The notes under the pieces: generated by a model
What the model saw: the letters and a program-made list of their open reading frames with translations, nothing else
The model's database searches: none
Told to the model about the DNA's origin: nothing
Origin: Hybos culiciformis
Taxonomy: Eukaryota; Arthropoda; Insecta; Diptera; Hybotidae
Length of the DNA stretch: 64,000 nt
Assembly: GCA_964007475.1 (NCBI GenBank)
Contig: OZ023273.1
Location: 130,256,732 to 130,320,731, forward strand
Direction: 5' to 3'
Program-made: the position numbers and the translations under genes
Part shown: positions 59,021 through 64,000 of the stretch, piece after piece
Layout: each line of letters starts with the position of its first letter
Numbering within the stretch: the first letter of the stretch is position 1

Positions 59021-60878
59021 TTATAAAAAAAGAGCATTAGGTAGATACTCACCTGGCCTATACTTTTAGACTCTGACCTTAATTTAAGAAAAAACCTTTA
59101 AATAAGAAAAAACCTTTAAATAAAATTTTGGATCAAATTATCAAGCTCTGTCCTTTGCACTTATGCTTGAAACTGTTATATCTTTTAACACCTTTTATTT
59201 CCGGAAAGTTTCTTGTCCCTTTTTTCGCGGTCAAATGACTCAGTTTATTTTATGCAATAGAAATTGAAATTGAAAAATAAAAACATAATTTAGTATTTTT
59301 TGAACGACGAGATCTAATGATTTTGTATCTACTATAAATCTTTTTCAATATATGTATTTGTTTAATTTTAGAAAAATTATTCGATATTCAAAATAGGGAT
59401 ATGTTATAAATTTACACTCAGTATCAGCATCAGAATAAGATATACATATATCAAATAGATTTTTTAAATACTTTTAATTTCGCACATAGAAGAAAAATTT
59501 GTGCGTTTATATATTTGTAAATATATATGTTTATTCGTTGGACATAGATAATTATATACATATATACTTAATGTTAATAAAGTTTTTATTTTTTTTATGA
59601 CTAGAATAATCAGGGTAAGAAAAATAATTGCTTTTGTTTTATAGTCCTCTATCTAAGATTAATGTGTCTTGACATTTTATTTGCCTTAAGGCTTTAATTT
59701 AACCTTAAGGTATTTTGTCAGTAGCTCTTATACCGGATAAAAAAACACAAAATACAAACAGAAAATTTAAGTTTTACTTTTAAGATATTTTTTAAATATA
59801 TTGTATACACGACTTCGACTTCTATTTCAAATCTAAATATCAAATTATACATAAATAATTTTTAAAATAATAACATTAAATATTAACGAAATAAAAATTT
59901 CTCGAAAACTTAACAACCCTTTTATCTAAGTTAAATCTCGCGTAACTTGTTTGTTTTTTTTTTAACTTTTTAACCATCAAAAATTCGACCCCAATATTTT
60001 GTTATAAAATATTTGATATATTTTTATAAAAAAAAAATCCCAAATAAAAAATGTTATTTAAATATTTATACGTAGTAGTTATGGGAAAACTATCTTTTTT
60101 ATTATAACACCATTTTAGTGTTCTCAGAACATGAGACCATCTGTAGAATTCCAGCAATCTACACTAAACATTAGTTTGTATTTTTCAGTGAAACAACATA
60201 CTTTCATAATTATTATAAACTAATATTCGGCAAACTGTGAACAACTGTAATTACTGGATCACAAAATAACGTTTTGCAAATATAAAGGTAAAAAAACTTA
60301 CAGGTTATAAGAACAAACAAAATTAGAAAATTATCGTAAGAAAACATAGTAGTTTGGTTGTATGTTCGTATTTGCTCTTATCATGGAACTCGACTCGCCT
60401 TTCGTTTTTGACAAAAAGCGGGAATCGGTATCATTTTAAAAATGAGCATTGGATCAAATTGTATAACTGACATCTTCTAGTTATGTGCGCTTTAATGTAT
60501 AAGAAACTTGCCGTTGTGATTTTCCAAAATAAAAATAATATTTAAATTAAAAATCTTTAAGAAACTTTTCACTAAATGTTTATTTGAAATAAATCTAAAG
60601 TATTAAATATAATAGTAATTAAGTTTTCTAACCTAAAATCGAATTACATATAACAAAATAATTCACTAAAATATTTTTTTTTAATTAATTGTGATTACAT
60701 TTTCAACGTTTTTAGTTTTTTTAAATTATTCACAAAATCTTTCTTTAATTCCATTTTACCTTTTATTAAAAAACTACTGATTGATGAGTTTTTCTGCCGA
60801 GAAAATGGCTCTAATTTGTTTTTTAACTTTTCTTGTTACTATTGAATCAGTGTTTCAGAACTATTACCATTTCTGCTA
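59021..60878. other. AT-rich stretch with one coding-like island
   Basis: AAGAAAAAACCTTTAAAT is tandem at about 59087. At 60369-60443 (+) a G+C-richer ORF reads MFVFALIMELDSPFVFDKKR, then ESVSF and stop. It is short and unsupported. The rest is AT-rich. Confidence 0.35.
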
Positions 60879-61961
60879 TTAGAATCTAGTGTGACAACAA
60901 AAGTTATTTGTAAATTTTTTGATATTTAATTTTTTTGATGTTGTCTTCTCGTTATTCTCACTTTTGCTTTCATTCATTGTTTCGGATGGACTATTTCCTG
61001 ATTTAATCTTCGGTTTTAAGTAATAAGTATAATGATTTACAAAAGTTAACTTTTGTAATTCATATTTATTAAAAACTTCCGAGTGAACCACTCTGTATAA
61101 TTTGTCCCAACTTGAAATTTCGTCAATTTTATCTTTAATAGATGATTTTGTGTAATACTTAGCAGTTCCACTTTTGTTTTCCTGTTTAATGGCTATAAAT
61201 ACTAAAAATTATTTAATTAAACATTTTTTACTGTTACGATTTCCACGTAATAATCTTATTAAATCAGAAATAGAAACCGCTTTTCCTTAATTATTTTTTT
61301 ATTTAGTGACGGAGAGCTTGGTGCCTGTAAAGGATTTTCAACTTTTAAAGTAATTGGGTCTGATAACATCATTGCACGTTTATTTAATGAGTTCCAAATT
61401 ATTTCTGGGCAATCAATTCCATGATTTCTATTTTCATCAGCCCAGAATATTCCAATTAATTTCGGCTTAATTTTTTCAGTTTTCTTTTTCATTTCTTGAG
61501 CGAATTCCTGTTGTAATATTTTTAATTTTGCTTTTTGATTTTGTGGTGTATTAATTTCAATATTTTCATCATCAGTCTGTAATTCTTTATCACTCAAATG
61601 ACCATGTGGAACAAAGAAATCGTTATCCACTTCGTACTCATCTTCGCTTTCCTTTTCATCATCGCTTCCTCGCAATGATTCACCAAGTTCATCTTCTTCC
61701 CATTCATCATCTGGATCTACTTCATAATAAAATAGTATCTAAAAAGTTTACATTTTTGAATCAATAGTTCATTTAAATTTAAAATTGATTTAAATTTTGT
61801 AAACGAACAAAAAACGACATAATGTCTACAAAGTTAAAATACCTTATCAATAGCAAAAGGTTTTCTTGGATTAATGGTTTCACTTTTCTTTCTCCATGTT
61901 CCATAATATGGTGGACGACGATTATCACAAAACAAAAGAAATTTTGCTCGATGTTTTTACA
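60879..61961 (-). pseudogene. CHAF1A: Degraded chromatin assembly factor 1 large subunit (CAF-1 p150), C-terminal half
   Basis: CAF-1 deposits H3-H4 on newly replicated DNA through PCNA. The first exon piece (ending 61843) reads RAKFLLFCDNRRPPYYGTWR, then KKSETINPRKPFAIDK. A 104-bp GT-AG intron (61842-61739) follows, then YEVDPDDEWEEDE, GESLRGSDDEKESEDEYEVD and NDFFVPHGHLSD. These are the acidic-region hallmarks of CAF-1 p150. Further on come KAKLKILQQEFAQEMKKKTE and a C-terminal winged-helix-like segment, SIKDKIDEISSWDKLYRVVH to HYTYYLKPKIKS. Damage: TAA in frame at 61959-61957 just after the likely acceptor; a frameshift between 61277 and 61262; and TAA at 61211-61209 where the family has Glu in K-E-F. 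The N-terminal half is absent. Intron retention means it was not made by retroposition. Confidence 0.8.
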
Positions 61962-62009
61962 CTGATTTGGAAGAAACATCAATAGCCTGTCCAACACCTT
62001 GTAAATATG

Positions 62010-62325
62010 ATTAAAATTTATTGTTTTTATTTTTTTTCTTTTTTTATAAATTTTTATTCCTAATTTTTGAATTCAAAATCAAAGAAAATTCAAAACATAA
62101 ACAATTTTTTTTTTTTTTTGCGCGGGGAAGTTGACAGCAGAAGTGGTAAAAGTGAACAAATGACTGATCTAGATTTCTGATTCGAAAAAGCTGTAAGCAG
62201 TAAGCTGACAATTTTCAGAATCAGTAAAGCTTCCAGAAATCAACTCCATAGATAAATGTTGTCAAATTTATTTTTTTTTTATGTAAAATTACTATGCATA
62301 CATTGAAATTTAGCATCTTTATTTA
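62010..62325. repeat. Tandem duplication copy A (about 320 bp)
   Basis: It starts ATTAAAATTTATTGTTTTTA, contains GCGCGGGGAAGTTGACAGCA and ends TAGCATCTTTATTTAATA. It matches 62365-62652 plus 63109-63145, at a period near 355 bp. On the minus strand a 26-codon ORF reads MELISGSFTDSENCQLTAYS, then FFESEI and stop. Function is unknown. It lies just upstream of the CAF-1 pseudogene and may be part of its ancestral intron. Confidence 0.8.
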
Positions 62326-62364
62326 ATACAGGGAGTGGCTACAGTTACGGTAACCGTAACTTAT

Positions 62365-62652
62365 ATTAAAATTGATTGTTTTTATTTTTTTCTTTTTTTA
62401 TAAATTTTTATTCCTAATTTTTGAATTCAAAATCAAAGAAAATTCAAAACATAAACAATTTTTTTTTTTTGCGCGGGGAAGTTGACAGCAGAAGTGGTAA
62501 AAGTGAACAAATGACTGATCTAGATTTCTGATTCGAAAAAGCTGTAAGCAGTAAGCTGACAATTTTCAGAATCAGTAAAGTTTCCAGAAATCAACTCCAT
62601 AGATAAATGTTGTCAAATTTATTTTTTTTACGTAAATTACTATGCATATACA
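62365..62652. repeat. Tandem duplication copy B, interrupted by a foldback
   Basis: Same unit as 62010-62325 with few differences. It continues after the inserted foldback at 63109 (TATACATAAATTAAAATTTA, GCATCCTTATTTAATA). Confidence 0.8.
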
Positions 62653-63108
62653 TTAAACTGACCATATTTGTACCACTTAATGCGGTACAAATGTGGTACA
62701 TTTTTAGTTATTCGCAAATATCTCGAAAACGGTGGGTTTTTTAGCATTTTTGAGGTAGCCCAACCGTAGGTGACCATCAAATCAACTTTTAATTACCTAT
62801 TCAAAAAGTACTGGAACTTAAAAAACTATCAAAGGGTTACTGAGATATTGAATTTTGAAAAATATATATAATTTATTATTTTTGTTTTTTTTTTTTTTTT
62901 TTTCAAAATTCAATATCTCAGTAACCCTTTGATAGTTTTTTAAGTTCCAGTACTTTTTGAATAGGTAATTAAAAGTTGATTTGATGGTCACCTACGGTTG
63001 GGCTACCTCAAAAATGCTAAAAAACGCACCGTTTTCGAGATATTTGCGAATAACTAAAAATGTACCACATTTGTACCGCATTAAGTGGTACAAATATGGT
63101 CAGTTTAA
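62653..63108. mobile_element. Young foldback element with 204-bp near-identical arms
   Basis: It starts TTAAACTGACCATATTTGTA and ends with the reverse complement. Arms 62657-62860 and 62901-63104 differ at about one position seen (GGTGGG against GGTGCG). A 40-nt AT-rich spacer separates them. TATACA flanks both sides (62647-62652 and 63109-63114) and could be a 6-bp target duplication; alternatively the TTAA at each edge is the duplication, as in piggyBac-type insertions. Nothing is encoded. Confidence 0.85.
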
Positions 63109-63203
63109 TATACATAAATTAAAATTTAGCATCCTTATTTAATAAATGTATAACTGTTTATATATAATTTTTTAGAACAAAATTTTAATAAACAAAAAGT
63201 AAA

Positions 63204-63344
63204 AATTAAGCCCTGCCGATCATCATTTGAATGTTGATCGTAACACAGTATTGAAAATTAATCGCTGGCGACGTAAACGTGAATTTCAGTGGCCACCATT
63301 AGAACATGAATTACGCTCTCGAAGCATTTCTGCAGATCGGGAAG
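63204..63344 (+). CDS. Coding exon of an unrecognised basic protein (exon 1 seen)
   Basis: The frame is open from after TAA (63201-63203) to the donor GGGAAG|GTATTA, with the exon ending at 63344. It reads SPADHHLNVDRNTVLKINRW, then RRKREFQWPPLEHELRSRSI and SADRE plus one base. The exon start is uncertain; an AG lies at 63210-63211. The base composition contrasts with the AT-rich flanks. The phase (one base left over) matches the exon at 63839, giving Asp at the joint. Strongly basic with Trp-Arg-Arg-Lys; no family was recognised. Foldback insertion just upstream may have removed its 5' context. Confidence 0.5.
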
Positions 63345-63594
63345 GTATTATCACACGATAATAAGTATCTATATGTCATGTCTATCTGTGAATTTAATCT
63401 TTATAAAAAATGTATGTGTGTATCTCCAGGATGTATGTATGTATCTCCAGGATGTATGCTGATTGAAAGTAAAAGACTTTGTGCAGTTGTAGACTTTTAG
63501 ATGGTCATCAACCGAAAAAATGTTATGTTTATGTTGGTAGGGGAAAAAAAAGCTAAAAAGCTTGCTGCAGATGTATAATCGTATAATATATACA
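63345..63594 (+). other. Probable intron, with a small tandem repeat
   Basis: It lies between the two exons, with GT at 63345 and the repeat block starting at 63595. TATGTATCTCCAGGATG occurs twice around 63415-63458 (21-bp period). The frame at 63306-63500 is read through this and is not a gene. Confidence 0.4.
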
Positions 63595-64000
63595 CAATAA
63601 TTATTTTAAATCAACTTAACTCGACTAAAAGACTACATTAAGGCTATATTATTAGCACATTCAACGATTAAACTCCACAAAAAATTCATCTCTTGGATTT
63701 TGAATCTGAAAAATTAAAATATTTTATATGTAGGTATCTATATTTATATTTTCAACCTCATCAACCATACTTTTTACTTATCCTTTATTTTGTAATACTT
63801 GAAATTGTGTAAAAAACAACTAATATCTAAATTTTTAGATTCAACGCTCAGGCCCAAAATTATTAGAAGCCTACAAAATCGTCGTCATCGTGGTATAGCA
63901 AATCGCTCGAAGAACAAAATATTTAAGGTAAGTTTTATTTAATTTTTTTGAGAAAAATTTTCCAATTTTCAAGTATACACTACATACGTAGGTGCATTAT
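63595..64000 (+). repeat. Duplicated exon block, copy 2 (runs off the right edge)
   Basis: It matches 57696-58096 from CAATAATTATTTTAAATCAA to GTAGGTGCATTAT at the window end. It holds the better-preserved exon at 63839-63927. The tandem array seen after copy 1 may continue beyond the window. Confidence 0.85.
63839..63927 (+). CDS. Coding exon of an unrecognised basic protein (exon 2 seen)
   Basis: The acceptor AAATTTTTAG ends at 63838 and the donor AAG|GTAAGT follows 63927. Two bases complete the Asp codon left by the exon at 63204-63344, and 29 open codons follow: STLRPKIIRSLQNRRHRGIA, NRSKNKIFK. It ends in phase 0, so more exons should lie beyond the window. It is highly basic, suggesting nucleic-acid binding or a nuclear protein, but no domain is recognised. 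The copy at 57944-58032 is decayed. Confidence 0.55.

Noticed and set aside
61779..61997. 72-codon minus-strand frame starting MLDRLL
   Set aside because: It is the wrong frame of the CAF-1 pseudogene exon; the homologous frame is the one reading RRPPYYGTW.

Overview
The window looks like nuclear DNA of an insect, or at least an arthropod. It is extremely A+T-rich (by eye about four fifths), has GT-AG introns, many homopolymer runs, TAGGTACCTACC-type strings and many short terminal-inverted-repeat elements. No bacterial gene organisation, rRNA, canonical tRNA or CRISPR array is visible. The order cannot be fixed from the sequence; a hemipteran or another AT-rich insect is a guess. Most long open frames are chance frames in AT-rich DNA or read through repeats, and are left out.

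Genes are sparse. At the left edge a minus-strand first exon (288 to 43) carries a start codon and a consensus splice donor, but a run of four G puts a stop before the donor. A 67-nt exon with good splice sites lies at 2982-3048 (+). Further coding-like islands lie at 21711-21835 (+, in-frame 10-residue repeats) and 34721-34853 (-). The clearest identification is a degraded chromatin assembly factor 1 large subunit (CAF-1 p150, CHAF1A) on the minus strand at 60879-61961. It keeps one intron but carries stops and a frameshift. At the right edge two plus-strand exons (63204-63344 and 63839-63927) join in a compatible phase. The second exon sits in a ~400-bp block with a decayed copy at 57696-58096.

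The rest is a mobile-element landscape. Two related TA-flanked elements (5344-6387 and 14142-15065) share CACNGAGA ends, T-rich arms and paired tRNA-like modules. Two PIF/Harbinger-type MITEs with TAA duplications lie at 6001-6366 (nested in the first of these) and 55864-56188. Five hAT-type elements lie at 19394-19795, 25331-25703, 27281-27625, 40578-41910 and 49358-49785, several with 8-bp duplications. Three foldback elements stand out: 218-bp arms inside the 40578-41910 hAT, 204-bp near-identical arms at 62653-63108, and one at 57118-57605 centred near a perfect 66-bp palindrome.

The last 10 kb (53.4-64 kb) is the richest part: a G+C-rich CCGGCCGGG minisatellite, a ~200-bp direct-repeat pair, a decayed ~180-210-bp tandem array, the CAF-1 pseudogene, a ~355-bp tandem duplication and the duplicated exon block. 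It looks like a region of repeated duplication and insertion. The genes share no evident pathway.
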